Assembly: GCA_013391845.1 (NCBI GenBank)
Contig: CP058414.1
Coordinates: 62,001-126,000 of the forward strand
Length of the DNA stretch: 64,000 nucleotides
Direction: 5' to 3'
DNA from: Pseudoalteromonas shioyasakiensis
Lineage (GTDB): Bacteria > Pseudomonadota > Gammaproteobacteria > Enterobacterales > Alteromonadaceae
In this document: piece by piece, positions 34,326 to 43,896 of the stretch
Numbering within the stretch: position 1 is the first letter of the stretch
How the letters are laid out: every line of letters starts with the position of its first letter
Notes under the pieces: generated by a model
What the model was told of the DNA's origin: nothing
Database searches by the model: none
Seen by the model: only the letters and a program-made list of their open reading frames with translations
Translations under genes and position numbers: made by a program

Positions 34326-35609
34326 TTACTTCCAACTTTTCATCTTGTGGCCTTTCACAGCATAGAAAAGTATGAATAAATAACAAGGCAACATAACAAT
34401 GTAAGCCATTTGTTGCGCTTCAGCGCTTTTTACACCACCACTTGCAAGGCCCCAAAATAATGGGCCAAATGCGCCACCGGCTATACCCATAACAAGCAGA
34501 CCAGAACCTACGCTTGTAAGTTTGCCTAAACCAGATAGTGCTAACGGCCAAACGGCTGGCCAAACAATCGCATTAGCAAAGCCTAGCACAGCAATGAGCA
34601 ATAGGGTATCAGGCAGTACCGATTTTAGGCCAAATAATGTTGATATAAATACAGATTCATTACTACCTGTGACTATCGCTAACGTTAACACACACCCCAA
34701 TATTGCTGAGATAGTCAGCGCTGTTTGCTGCGACAGTACTCGTGGGATAAGTAAAATCCCTAAAAAGTAACCTAACACCATACAACCCATGGTGTACGAG
34801 GTCATCACGCTATATTTTTCAACACCTAACGACAACGCAAAGCTGCCTATTGTGTCACCTGCTATCACTTCAACAGCAACATATACGAATAATGCTACAA
34901 TACCTAAAGCAAGGCTTGGATGCGCTAGTGCTTCTTTTACTTGCCCTGGTTTTTGTTCATCAGCATCATCAATAAGTTCTGGCAGTGGCATTTTCGTTAC
35001 TGCAAAACCAAGTATACCAATAAAAAGTGCCATTCCTAAATAGGGGTATATTAAGCCATTAGCCATGGCATCAATATCAGTTTGGCTAAGTTCTTTACCG
35101 ACAAAACCTTTAAAATCACTCAGTATTAATGCGGTAAATACAATCGGCGCAACAACACCAGCACCTTTATTTAATATACCCATAATACTTACTCTGGCTG
35201 CAGCTGACTCTTCTGGGCCGATTCTTACAACATACGGGTTAACTGCTGTTTGTAGCAATGTCTGCCCAGCTCCCATAACAAGTTGCGCAAATAAAAATAG
35301 CGCAAACACCTGCGTTTTTGCAGCAGGAATAAATAGCAAGCCTGCCACCATCATAGTTGCCATACCCAGTGCCATACCATTTTTATAGCCGACCTTTCTG
35401 ATGATCATTGCTGAAGGTAGGGCAGTAAAAGTCACTGCAATATAAAATGAGAAAATAATCAGCGATGCCTGAAAAGGTGACAGCTGTAAAACTTGCTGTA
35501 GAAACGGCATCAATGAGCCATTTAACCACGTAGCAAAACCCAATATAAAAAACAGCGTGGCAACAATTGCCATAGGCACAACACTGCTTTGTTTATTCAT
35601 TTCAGACAT
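34326..35609 (-). CDS. nagP: MFS sugar transporter, NagP/FucP type (probable GlcNAc permease)
   Basis: About 427 residues with 12 hydrophobic segments. The start is taken at the ATG at 35609, which has an ACGGGA site; an upstream in-frame start would add 15 residues without sense. Typical FucP/glucose-galactose family stretches are LFFILGFATWLNGSLMPFLQ, MGAGQTLLQTAVNPYVV and ALPSAMIIRKVGYKNGM. In Alteromonadales this branch includes NagP, the proton symporter for N-acetylglucosamine. The next gene upstream is a GH20 hexosaminidase and both have the same operator-like palindrome about 100 bp before their starts, so uptake of GlcNAc from chitin is the best guess. Glucose or fucose cannot be ruled out by sequence alone. 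Confidence 0.75.
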   Translation of the reverse strand: MSEMNKQSSVVPMAIVATLFFILGFATWLNGSLMPFLQQVLQLSPFQASLIIFSFYIAVTFTALPSAMIIRKVGYKNGMALGMATMMVAGLLFIPAAKTQVFALFLFAQLVMGAGQTLLQTAVNPYVVRIGPEESAAARVSIMGILNKGAGVVAPIVFTALILSDFKGFVGKELSQTDIDAMANGLIYPYLGMALFIGILGFAVTKMPLPELIDDADEQKPGQVKEALAHPSLALGIVALFVYVAVEVIAGDTIGSFALSLGVEKYSVMTSYTMGCMVLGYFLGILLIPRVLSQQTALTISAILGCVLTLAIVTGSNESVFISTLFGLKSVLPDTLLLIAVLGFANAIVWPAVWPLALSGLGKLTSVGSGLLVMGIAGGAFGPLFWGLASGGVKSAEAQQMAYIVMLPCYLFILFYAVKGHKMKSWK

Positions 35610-35708
35610 AACATTTCCCGTAACAGCACAGTTCAATTCTATAGCGCTGCTCATTTAGATGATTATATAAAAGGTATATTAAATATTTATAACACTACTG
35701 CAACAAAA

Positions 35709-35724
35709 ATGACAGCGCTGACAT
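35709..35724 (-). promoter_or_regulatory. Candidate NagR-type operator before the transporter
   Basis: ATGACAGCGCTGACAT, a 14/16 palindrome centred on the AGCGCT core, 100 bp before the transporter ATG. Nearly the same sequence is at 38901-38916 before the hexosaminidase. LacI-family regulators bind palindromes of this type, and NagR is the GlcNAc regulator known in Alteromonadales. Confidence 0.55.
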
Positions 35725-35755
35725 ATTTCTTTTAAGTAGTTTCTAGGAGCGGTCA

Positions 35756-36079
35756 GCTTTCAGCTGTCAGTTTTGAGCCGAATGTGCGGATACGTAACTG
35801 AAGTGATAGTCAATACCGTAGGCGTGAAATTTATTTCGCGCGAAGATTTATTCACAAAGAGAAGTAAATGAGAAAAGAATGAGGAAGTACTAATAATGCT
35901 TTTTGTAGCGCTCTCTTACCCTCTTTGTAATCATTTGGCTTTCTCTGTGAAGCGCGCAGCGCCTCCGTGTACTCTGTGGTTCAATAATTTTTTGCACAAA
36001 GACTAATGAATGAGAAAAGAATGAGGAAACCAAAACATTACTTTCTCTTAAGCGTAGCGTCTCTTATCCTCTTTGTGAA
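35756..36079. repeat. Dispersed repeat cluster between transporter and hexosaminidase
   Basis: The 548 bp from 35610 to 36157 hold no gene. Apart from the operator, they contain the CAGCTGTCAG unit (35761), the 27-bp hairpin unit (35818-35844), one CACAAAGAG...CTCTTTGT element at 35851-35930 and another at 35994-36079. The 58 bp between the last two (35936-35993) match, inverted, 47190-47253. So the whole array recurs in reverse orientation near 47.1-47.3 kb. Confidence 0.68.
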
Positions 36080-36157
36080 TATAAGTGGTTTAAAACAAAA
36101 AATGACGCCTGCGGTTTACTGCAGGCGCCAAATTTATCTATCGCAAAAACAAAGATA

Positions 36158-38806
36158 TTACTCACCTACAACTGTGACGCGGCTGGTTTGCTGAGCGTTT
36201 AAACGGGTGCGTAACGTAACTTTTGCATTGCTATCAACTTTGACTGGTTCAGCGTAAGTTTGCCAGCTTTGGCCGTTATCTAGGCTGTATTCAATGCTCA
36301 AATAAGCAAATGCACTGTTGGCATATAACTTACCATTTTCAATCACACCACCCGGTACTGGTAAATGCAGGTTGATGCCGTCTTTAGCTAATTTATCAAG
36401 CTCTTTTAAGCCTACTGCACTTGAGAATTCAGCCCAATCTTTTGCTTGTTTTTTAGTATCTACACTTTCACCTTCCCAATCGGCTTTATGCCATGCGCGC
36501 TCTGCTACTGACAGAATACGCGGGAAGATCATTGCCAATACTTGATCTTCAGTGCGAATCGTTTCTGACCATACCTGACCTTGCATACCTAAAATGTTCT
36601 CAGGCTTTTCAAGTTTAGGTAATGGACGACCAACCAAAGCTTCTAAATTAACGATTGGCTCACGGGTGCGTGTGTAATCAGCATTTGCATACACGTCATC
36701 AGGCATATAATTAAACGCTTTTTTAGTATCTGTGTAACGGGTTGCCCAGTAATAACCTCGTTCTTCTGGGCTTGCTTCATATGGGTGGTCAAAATACAAG
36801 TGCGTACCATGTGATAGCACCACTTGGTAACCTGCATTGGCTAGGCGGTATGCTCTATCTGCAACACCCCACTCCCAAATATTATCCCAGGTATTAACGG
36901 TAAAAGTTTTATTAGGGAACTCATCACGTTTAAACGAATTTTCGCGGTCATACATGATGCCGTCTTCCCAAATACCCGGAGAAATACCGCGCTTTTCAAG
37001 TAAGGTTGCAACACGCTGGGTAAAGTAAGGCTTTAAATCAGCGGGGCCAGACACACCATTGTTAGGATCTGCAAATAGCGCCTGACAGATTGGTGAGCCA
37101 ATCCACGAACCAGCACCTACTTCGTCACCACCAATGTGCAGGTTCTTTAACTGAACACCTGCTTCGCGATACATCTGCTGAAGCTCATAGGTCACTTTAT
37201 CTAAAAATGCGTAGGTCGAGTCCATACACACATTCATTGAGTTATCTTTGTAGTTTTGTACCGTCATGTACACAGAGGTATCTTTAGGATCGGTTAGCAA
37301 GTATTGCGTTGCTGGTCCCATATCGATGTGCTGAACTTCTTTGTTCGCTGAACGAGTTTTAATATTATTTTTAGCGGCTTTTTCAGCTTGCTCTAGCATG
37401 TTGTGATAGCGCGCTTCCATCGCTTTGATTGAGGCACGCGCATGACCCGGGCCTTCAACTTCAGGAATAATTTGAATATGGCGGTCTTTGGCAAACTTCA
37501 GTAACTCGACAAACTCTTCACGTTTCAGATAGCCATTACCTGAGCCTGATTTAAATGGCCCAGTCCCAAGCTGAGTTAATAAACACTCGCGCTCTTCTAA
37601 ATCAAAACAGCGATAACCGCCAACGTCAGTGAGCTCAGGTAAACCAGGGATCTCAAGTCGCCAACCTTCATCTTCTGAAAAGTGCCAATGCAGCTTATTC
37701 ATTTTGTAGCGTGCCATTTGCTCAACAAGCTTGAACATGGCTTCTTTGCCATGATAGTTACGACCGTTATCATAATGCATGCCACGCCAGCCATAGCGTG
37801 GTGAATCTTCTAACTCTAACTGCGGTAAACTCGCACTACCTTGGCTGTTTGCAGGGATCAGGTTCAACAAACTTTGCATCGCATAAAATACACCTGCGTT
37901 ATCGCTACCCACGATTGTGATTACTTCATCATCAATCTCAAGGGTATAGCTTTCTGCTTTTGCATTATTGAGCTTAGGGTCAACTTTCAGGCGAATAACT
38001 TTGTCTTTGCCTACATTAATATGGTCAGGTTGTGCTTTAAGGCTAATGCCATAGTCATCTTGCAAGTCTTGCATAAACACCATGACTTCGTGTTTAAGTA
38101 GCCCTTGATAACTGATTTGCCAATTATTGTTTAACGTTGCGCTGCCACGGTTAAAATCGACTTTACGTGGCTTTGGAATAATACGCTTTAAAGCATCGTC
38201 TTTACTGACCGAAAACTTATCAGCACTATTACGTTCATAGCGGATCTTAGCTGTTGCTAAAACCGATAAATCTTTTGGTTCATTGTAACGACGTAACTGA
38301 TTTTCGCGGGTAAATGGTGCTACAAACTGTTTAAAGTCTTCAGTGTCGGTATTTGCGAATACCGCGGGTTTGTTCTTACCTGAAACAAAAAACGCGCGTG
38401 GCATAAAGTCACTGTAAGCGACAATCCACACTTGTGCATCAAACGGCAGCTCTAAGCTCTCGCCAGCCGCTAAACCTTTAAATGAACTGGTTGGTACAAT
38501 GCGATGTAAATCGCCATTAACGTGCTCGATATTAAGGCCAGCAACATGCTCTGTCGAAATTTTACGCACTGAGTGAATATAAAGTTGCCAGTCGCTTTCA
38601 CCCGCAGGTAATGGCACATCAGAACGATTATTGAGGGTAATTTTCCCTAAAAAGCCCGCATCTTTATTACGAAAGTTATCTTCAACCGAAAATAATAACT
38701 CGGTATCTTTAGCAAAGTGATTAACTTGCGATTGGGTCAACGCTGCATTTGCCATCACAGGCGCAGTTGCTAGCATTACCGCGAATACTGACCTTTTAAA
38801 GCCCAT
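36158..38806 (-). CDS. Secreted GH20 beta-N-acetylhexosaminidase (chitobiase)
   Basis: 882 residues, close to the 883 of Vibrio chitobiase. Signal peptide MGFKRSVFAVMLATAPVMANA, an N-terminal carbohydrate-binding CHB_HEX domain, a GH20b linker domain, the (beta/alpha)8 GH20 barrel with LHWHFSEDEGWRLEI and the catalytic Asp-Glu pair in HIGGDEVGAGSW, and a C-terminal Ig-like CHB_HEX_C domain. It removes terminal GlcNAc from chitobiose and chito-oligosaccharides in the periplasm or outside. AGGAGA precedes the start. The transporter downstream would import the GlcNAc released. The same palindrome as at the transporter lies 95 bp upstream. Confidence 0.95.
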   Translation of the reverse strand: MGFKRSVFAVMLATAPVMANAALTQSQVNHFAKDTELLFSVEDNFRNKDAGFLGKITLNNRSDVPLPAGESDWQLYIHSVRKISTEHVAGLNIEHVNGDLHRIVPTSSFKGLAAGESLELPFDAQVWIVAYSDFMPRAFFVSGKNKPAVFANTDTEDFKQFVAPFTRENQLRRYNEPKDLSVLATAKIRYERNSADKFSVSKDDALKRIIPKPRKVDFNRGSATLNNNWQISYQGLLKHEVMVFMQDLQDDYGISLKAQPDHINVGKDKVIRLKVDPKLNNAKAESYTLEIDDEVITIVGSDNAGVFYAMQSLLNLIPANSQGSASLPQLELEDSPRYGWRGMHYDNGRNYHGKEAMFKLVEQMARYKMNKLHWHFSEDEGWRLEIPGLPELTDVGGYRCFDLEERECLLTQLGTGPFKSGSGNGYLKREEFVELLKFAKDRHIQIIPEVEGPGHARASIKAMEARYHNMLEQAEKAAKNNIKTRSANKEVQHIDMGPATQYLLTDPKDTSVYMTVQNYKDNSMNVCMDSTYAFLDKVTYELQQMYREAGVQLKNLHIGGDEVGAGSWIGSPICQALFADPNNGVSGPADLKPYFTQRVATLLEKRGISPGIWEDGIMYDRENSFKRDEFPNKTFTVNTWDNIWEWGVADRAYRLANAGYQVVLSHGTHLYFDHPYEASPEERGYYWATRYTDTKKAFNYMPDDVYANADYTRTREPIVNLEALVGRPLPKLEKPENILGMQGQVWSETIRTEDQVLAMIFPRILSVAERAWHKADWEGESVDTKKQAKDWAEFSSAVGLKELDKLAKDGINLHLPVPGGVIENGKLYANSAFAYLSIEYSLDNGQSWQTYAEPVKVDSNAKVTLRTRLNAQQTSRVTVVGE

Positions 38807-38900
38807 TACATTCTCCTCGTTTAAGCCCTGAGTGTACGGTATTTCTGCGTACTATTTGTCATTTTTGTTAATAATTCGTTCCTATCATATAAAAACTAAA

Positions 38901-38916
38901 ATGACAGCGCTATCAT
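38901..38916 (-). promoter_or_regulatory. Candidate NagR-type operator before the hexosaminidase
   Basis: ATGACAGCGCTATCAT, a 14/16 palindrome with flanking AAA/TTT, 95 bp before the hexosaminidase ATG and sharing the ATGACAGCGCT core with 35709-35724. Confidence 0.55.
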
Positions 38917-38942
38917 TTTATGAAAAATATAGGTGAGGAGTT

Positions 38943-39163
38943 AGCTATCAGCTATCAGCTATCAGCTATCAGCTATCAGCTATCAGCTATCAGCTATCAG
39001 CTATCAGCTATCAGCTATCAGCTATCAGCTATCAGCTATCAGCTATCAGCTATCAGCTATCAGCTATCAGCTATCAGCTATCAGCTATCAGCTATCAGCT
39101 ATCAGCTATCAGCTATCAGCTATCAGTCTGACGGCTGACGGCTGACGGCTGACGGCTGACGGC
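38943..39163. repeat. 7-bp tandem repeat array: 26 copies of AGCTATC then 5 copies of CTGACGG
   Basis: 38943-39126 is an uninterrupted run of the heptamer AGCTATC (184 bp, 26.3 copies). One T later a second heptamer array, CTGACGG x5 (39128-39162), runs up to the stop codon of gabD. The array has no stop in one plus-strand frame and so gives a meaningless SYQLSAI repeat peptide. It fills most of the 357 bp between gabD and the hexosaminidase. Short CAGCT units of the same type also lie just before gabD (40608-40626), at 33868 and at 35761. Confidence 0.95.
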
Positions 39164-40591
39164 TCAAACCTTAACACAAAGATACTTCTCTTCTAGGTAC
39201 TCATCTAACCCTTGATGGCCGCCTTCTCTGCCTAAGCCTGACTGTTTAACACCGCCAAATGGCGCTACTGGATTTGAGATTAAACCTTCGTTAATACCAA
39301 TCATGCCGTATTCGAGTGCTTCACTTACGCGATAAACTTGTTTGATATTTTCACTATAAAAATATGCAGCTAAACCATAAGGCACATCATTTGCTAACTT
39401 CAACACTTCTTCTTCATCATCAAAAGCGATAATGCTTACCACTGGACCAAATACTTCATCATGATAGATATCCATCTCTGGTGTCACATCCGTTAAAATC
39501 AGCGGTGCTTGAAAGCTGCCTTCAAGTTCGCTGTTATCGCCGATCAATGACGCGCCTTTATTAACTGCATCATCTAAGAGAGTTTGTACTTTCTCTTTAG
39601 CCTTAGGATAAATTAGTGGACCAATATCCACCCCTTCATCAAGGCCATAGCCAACTTTTAACTCAGCCACTTTGTCTGCAAGTTTTTCAAGCACCGTTTC
39701 AAGTACTGAACGTTGCACAAAAATTCGGTTAGCAGCCACACAGGTTTGGCCGGCGTTTCTAAATTTTGCAGCCATGAGGCCAGCAACAGCTTCATCTAAG
39801 TCAGCATTTTCGAAAATAATAAACGGCGCATTACCACCAAGCTCCATCGAAGTTTGCTTAATAGTTGAGGCACATTGCGAAAGTAACTGCTTACCTACAC
39901 CAGTTGACCCCGTGAAGGTAAACTTACGCACTCGCTCAGATTCTGTCATGATTTCGCCAACCATTTTTGCATTTTCAGAGACCACAACATTCAACGCCCC
40001 TTTCACAAATCCAGCCTTATCAGCAAGATATGCCAAGGCAATGGCGCACAATGGTGTATGCTCAGAAGGTTTAATCACAAAGCTACAACCTGCCGCATAT
40101 GCTGGTGCCACTTTACGTGTGATCATCGCGATCGGAAAATTCCAAGGTGTGATCCCAGCAACCACACCGATTGGTTGTTTTATGGTTGATAAACGATGTT
40201 GGCTGTCGGTGGCAGGGATATTATCGCCGTAACTACGCTTAGCTTCTTCACTAAACCATTTAATAAAGCCTGCACCGTATTCAACTTCACCTAACGACTC
40301 TTTTAATGGTTTGCCCTGCTCTTTGGTCATTAGTTCAGCGAGCTGTTGCTTGTGCTCAATGACTAACTCATACCAACGGCGTAACGTTTCACTGCGCTCT
40401 GTGGCAGTTGTTTTCTTTAGCTTGCTAAATGCCTCGTCAGCACTTTTTATTGCTTGCTCAACGCCAGCCTCATCAATATTAGAGACCTGCGTAATTGCTT
40501 GTCCAGTTGCAGGGTTATCTACACTAAAACGCTGGCTTGTAGAGTAAAAATCACCGTCGATAAACGAATCAGAAAAAACCAAATCAGACAT
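39164..40591 (-). CDS. gabD: Succinate-semialdehyde dehydrogenase (NADP+)
   Basis: 475 residues of the aldehyde dehydrogenase superfamily, GabD subfamily. Visible are the PWNFPIAMITRK cofactor motif, FTGSTGVGKQL, the catalytic Glu in MELGGNAPFI and the catalytic Cys in GQTCVAANR, and the GabD-like end GGVKQSGLGREGG. It oxidises succinate semialdehyde to succinate in GABA breakdown. No gabT is visible beside it. It is flanked on both sides by heptamer-type repeats, and its TGA stop touches the CTGACGG array. Confidence 0.9.
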   Translation of the reverse strand: MSDLVFSDSFIDGDFYSTSQRFSVDNPATGQAITQVSNIDEAGVEQAIKSADEAFSKLKKTTATERSETLRRWYELVIEHKQQLAELMTKEQGKPLKESLGEVEYGAGFIKWFSEEAKRSYGDNIPATDSQHRLSTIKQPIGVVAGITPWNFPIAMITRKVAPAYAAGCSFVIKPSEHTPLCAIALAYLADKAGFVKGALNVVVSENAKMVGEIMTESERVRKFTFTGSTGVGKQLLSQCASTIKQTSMELGGNAPFIIFENADLDEAVAGLMAAKFRNAGQTCVAANRIFVQRSVLETVLEKLADKVAELKVGYGLDEGVDIGPLIYPKAKEKVQTLLDDAVNKGASLIGDNSELEGSFQAPLILTDVTPEMDIYHDEVFGPVVSIIAFDDEEEVLKLANDVPYGLAAYFYSENIKQVYRVSEALEYGMIGINEGLISNPVAPFGGVKQSGLGREGGHQGLDEYLEEKYLCVKV

Positions 40592-40634
40592 AGAACCTCC
40601 AAGTAAAAGCTGTCAGCTATCAGCTCTAAAAACA

Positions 40635-40673
40635 AAAAACCGCTGTAGAGACCAAGCAACTACAGCGGTTTTT
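40635..40673 (-). terminator. Terminator of the isc operon
   Basis: Long perfect stem AAAAACCGCTGTAG / CTACAGCGGTTTTT with an 11-base loop, 23 bp past the fdx stop. The symmetry of A and T runs allows it to work on both strands. Confidence 0.85.
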
Positions 40674-40695
40674 ACGAAATCAAAGCCGTTAAAAA

Positions 40696-41034
40696 TTAAT
40701 GCTCTTCATTAACGATATTGAGATTATACTTTGGAATTTCAACCACTAAATCTTCATCTTTAATCACTGCTTGGCAACCAAGGCGTGACTCTGGCTCAAG
40801 ACCCCATGCTTTATCAAGCATGTCATCTTCTAACTCATCACTTTCATCTAGAGAGTCAAAACCTTCACGGATGATTAAGTGGCATGTTGTACACGCGCAT
40901 GATTTTTCACACGCATGTGGAATGCTAATACCATTTTTTAGCGCAACATCTAATACTGTTTCACCTGCAGGAGCTTCAATTGCAGCGCCTTCTGGGCATA
41001 ACTCTTCGTGTGGAAGAAAAATAATTTGTGGCAT
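40696..41034 (-). CDS. fdx: ISC-type [2Fe-2S] ferredoxin
   Basis: 112 residues. The four cluster ligands are seen as CEKSCACTTC (first three Cys with C-x5-C-x2-C spacing) and LGCQAV. The adrenodoxin-type opening PQIIFLPHEELCPEGA is typical of Fdx of the isc operon. It gives electrons for cluster assembly on IscU. Last gene of the operon, 11 bp after hscA. An iscX gene, usual after fdx in enterics, is absent. Confidence 0.95.
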   Translation of the reverse strand: MPQIIFLPHEELCPEGAAIEAPAGETVLDVALKNGISIPHACEKSCACTTCHLIIREGFDSLDESDELEDDMLDKAWGLEPESRLGCQAVIKDEDLVVEIPKYNLNIVNEEH

Positions 41035-41045
41035 ACCTTACCTCG

Positions 41046-42908
41046 TTAAACTTCGTCTACTGACTGCCCTTGCAGCGCTTTTTTGATTGATGCATCCATT
41101 CTGCGAGCAGCAAATTCGCTACTTGCATTGTCTACAGCTTCAATCGCTGCTTTAATTTCTGCAGGTGTTGTTGCGCTTTCGCGTACGGCAACAAGTTTAG
41201 CAATTTCTGCTTTTAACGCACCTAATTCTTGTTCATCAAGTAATGCACTGTCGGTTGCGAGTGATGCTTCAAGCGCTTCAACAACACGTAACGCTTCAAC
41301 TTGTTGCTCTTTAAGCATCCGCGCTTGCATATCGTCTTTAGCGTTAGTCATTGATTCTTTAAGCATGTTTGCAACTTGGTCGTCCGATAAACCAAATGAT
41401 GGTTTCACCTGAATTTCAGCTTGTACACCAGTTGATTTTTCCATTGCCGATACACTTAATAAGCCATCAGCATCAACTTTAAAGGTTACGCGAATATGCG
41501 CAGCACCTGCAGCCATTGCCGGAATACCCTTTAAGCTAAATTTAGCCAATGAACGACAATCATCAACTAGCTCACGCTCACCTTGTAATACATGCAGTGA
41601 CATAGCTGTTTGACCATCTTTGAAAGTGGTGAACTCTTGGGCACGTGCAACAGGAATCGTGGTGTTACGTGGAATGATTTTCTCAACCAAGCCACCCATA
41701 GTCTCAAGACCTAGCGACAGTGGTAATACATCTAATAGCAGCATGTCTGAGTCAGGCTTATTGCCAACCAGTACATCTGCTTGAAGTGCCGCACCAAGTG
41801 CAACCACGCGATCTGGGTCAATAGAAGTCAGTGGCTCTTTATCAAAAAATGCAGCAACTTGAGAGCGTACAATTGGCATACGAGTCGAGCCGCCAACCAT
41901 TACAACTTGTAGTACTTCTTCGTTCTCGATACCGGCATCTTTTACGGCACGGCGACAAGAACGGAGTGTTTTCTTAACAAGGCTAAGAGCGAGCTCATCA
42001 AAGGTTTCGCGGGTTACTTCAACTTTGTGGCTTTGACCATCAAACTCTAAACCAACATTAACAGTTTGGTACTGGCTTAATGCTTCTTTACATGCTTTGG
42101 CTTTGTTGATGAATAAACGTAATACCGATGCAGAAAGCTCGCTCACACCCGTTTGTGTTTTAAAGTAATCAACTAATAGCGAGTCAAAATCGTCACCACC
42201 AAGGCTCGAGTCACCGCCAGTGGCAAGCACTTCGAATACTCCTTGGTGTAAACGTAAAATAGAAATATCGAAGGTACCGCCACCTAAATCGTATACAGCG
42301 ATAATACCTTCTTGACCCGAATCAAGGCCGTAAGCAACAGCCGCAGCCGTTGGCTCGTTTAATAAACGTAAAACCTTAATACCGGCAAGCTCTGCAGCAT
42401 CTTTTGTGCTTTGTCGCTGCGCATCATCAAAATACGCTGGTACAGTAATTACCGCACCTAGAATATCTTGGCCTGCAAAGCTGTCTTCTGCACGCAGTTT
42501 TAATGCTTTTAGAATTTCACTCGATGCGGTGACAGGACTAATTGCACCCGCAACTGTGCTGATTGCTAATGAGCCATCATGCTCACAAAATTCATAAGGC
42601 AGTTGACCATAGCTTTTTTCGATTTCAGCCTGCGTTTTACCTAAGAAACGTTTCACCGAGATTAATGTGTTTGCAGGGTCTTGAGTAGCAGCAGCCGCTG
42701 CTCGTTCACCTACAATAATGCTATCAGTTTGGTATTGCACAACCGATGGAAGCATCGCATTGCCCGCTAAATCAGTCAGTGTGCGAGCTTCGCCGCTTTG
42801 CACTGTTGCAACTAACGAGTTAGTCGTACCAAGGTCTATACCGACTGCTAATTTGTGCTCATGTGGTGCCGCGCTCTGCCCCGGCTCAGCAATTTGCAAT
42901 AATGCCAT
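41046..42908 (-). CDS. hscA: Fe-S assembly chaperone HscA
   Basis: 620 residues, an Hsp70 with the [14 protein letters not shown] nucleotide motif, [14 protein letters not shown], and the substrate-binding domain. Length and the shorter lid match HscA and not DnaK. With HscB it binds the LPPVK loop of IscU and uses ATP to release clusters. Located between hscB and fdx. Confidence 0.95.
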   Translation of the reverse strand: MALLQIAEPGQSAAPHEHKLAVGIDLGTTNSLVATVQSGEARTLTDLAGNAMLPSVVQYQTDSIIVGERAAAAATQDPANTLISVKRFLGKTQAEIEKSYGQLPYEFCEHDGSLAISTVAGAISPVTASSEILKALKLRAEDSFAGQDILGAVITVPAYFDDAQRQSTKDAAELAGIKVLRLLNEPTAAAVAYGLDSGQEGIIAVYDLGGGTFDISILRLHQGVFEVLATGGDSSLGGDDFDSLLVDYFKTQTGVSELSASVLRLFINKAKACKEALSQYQTVNVGLEFDGQSHKVEVTRETFDELALSLVKKTLRSCRRAVKDAGIENEEVLQVVMVGGSTRMPIVRSQVAAFFDKEPLTSIDPDRVVALGAALQADVLVGNKPDSDMLLLDVLPLSLGLETMGGLVEKIIPRNTTIPVARAQEFTTFKDGQTAMSLHVLQGERELVDDCRSLAKFSLKGIPAMAAGAAHIRVTFKVDADGLLSVSAMEKSTGVQAEIQVKPSFGLSDDQVANMLKESMTNAKDDMQARMLKEQQVEALRVVEALEASLATDSALLDEQELGALKAEIAKLVAVRESATTPAEIKAAIEAVDNASSEFAARRMDASIKKALQGQSVDEV

Positions 42909-42955
42909 AATGCTCTTTTTAAACTCTTAAATAGCTGCTTTAAAACAACTAACGA

Positions 42956-43483
42956 TTAATCATCAAATAAACTGTCTTCAATACGCTCTAGTTCATCGCG
43001 TAACTTATAAACAAACTTCAATTTACGAATATTGTCAGCGGCAGCTTGCCATTGTTGCTCGTCGTTACTTGCCAACTGAGCAGCTAATTCGCTGCTGTAT
43101 TGTTTATCGAGCTGTTTAATTTGCGCTTCAAACTGGGCAATTGCTGCATCAGGATCTGCGGCATTTTCAAGTTCTTCTAATTCTTCACGCAGTTCCATTT
43201 GCTGCATTAAGAATAACGGATCTTGCAATGTTTGTTGCTCGGCGCGAATATCAACACCTAGTTCACTTAGCATGTATTCAGCACGTTTTACCGGGTGTTT
43301 TAAAGTTTGTAATGCATCATTGATTTCAGCTGCATTTTGCACAGCGAGTAGTTTATCGCGGCTACTGGAGCTTGCGTGGCGATCTGGATGAACTGCGCGT
43401 TGCAGCTCGAGGTAGTTTTTATTAATAGTCGCTAAATCAATGTTGTAATCTACTGGAATTGCAAATAACTCAAAGTAACGCAT
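42956..43483 (-). CDS. hscB: Fe-S assembly co-chaperone HscB
   Basis: 175 residues from the ATG at 43483 (MRYFELF, the usual start; GGA 9 bases upstream). The TTG four codons earlier is less likely. A J-domain with the HPD motif (HPDRH) is followed by the three-helix HscB C-terminal domain. It delivers IscU to HscA and stimulates its ATPase. Confidence 0.95.
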   Translation of the reverse strand: MRYFELFAIPVDYNIDLATINKNYLELQRAVHPDRHASSSSRDKLLAVQNAAEINDALQTLKHPVKRAEYMLSELGVDIRAEQQTLQDPLFLMQQMELREELEELENAADPDAAIAQFEAQIKQLDKQYSSELAAQLASNDEQQWQAAADNIRKLKFVYKLRDELERIEDSLFDD

Positions 43484-43514
43484 TACATAATCCAACTCGG
43501 TAAACAGGAAATAA

Positions 43515-43538
43515 CAAAGCCCTACATAGGCAGGGCTT
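43515..43538 (-). terminator. Hairpin between iscA and hscB
   Basis: AAGCCCT / AGGGCTT stem (about 43517-43537) with a CATAGGC-type loop inside the isc operon, followed on the transcript by only a weak U-run. It may be a partial terminator or a processing site that lowers hscBA-fdx expression relative to iscRSUA. Confidence 0.45.
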
Positions 43539-43561
43539 CAAGCAAAGAAAGTTTGTTAAGC

Positions 43562-43885
43562 TTAAACGGTGAAGCTTTCGCCGCAACCACACTCATCGGC
43601 TTGGTTCGGGTTGTTAAATTTAAACCCTTCATTCAAACCTTCTTTGGTGTAATCAAGCTCAGTACCATCAATGTAAACTAAGCTTTTGGCATCAACGATA
43701 ACTTTCACGCCACGGCTTTCAAAAATTTCGTCGCCGTCAGCTAACTCATCAACAAATTCAAGAACATAAGCAAGACCTGAACAGCCCGTCGTTTTAATGC
43801 CAACGCGTAGGCCAATGCCTTTGCCGCGATTTGCTAAAAATGATTCTACGCGGTTTGCTGCCGCATCTGTCAATGTCACTGCCAT
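43562..43885 (-). CDS. iscA: A-type Fe-S carrier IscA
   Basis: 107 residues with the three conserved cysteines: one in TTGCSGLAY and two in the terminal DECGCGESF. It receives or carries Fe-S clusters. It stands between iscU and hscB as in other gammaproteobacteria. Confidence 0.95.
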   Translation of the reverse strand: MAVTLTDAAANRVESFLANRGKGIGLRVGIKTTGCSGLAYVLEFVDELADGDEIFESRGVKVIVDAKSLVYIDGTELDYTKEGLNEGFKFNNPNQADECGCGESFTV

Positions 43886-43896
43886 GAATTTATCTC

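Noticed and set aside
38920..39138. Plus-strand open frame made of SYQLSAI repeats
   Set aside because: It is only the translation of the AGCTATC minisatellite; a heptamer repeated three times always gives a seven-residue repeat. No ribosome site and no unique sequence.
38943..39163. Possible CRISPR array
   Set aside because: The repeat unit is 7 bp and there are no spacers; no cas gene is near.
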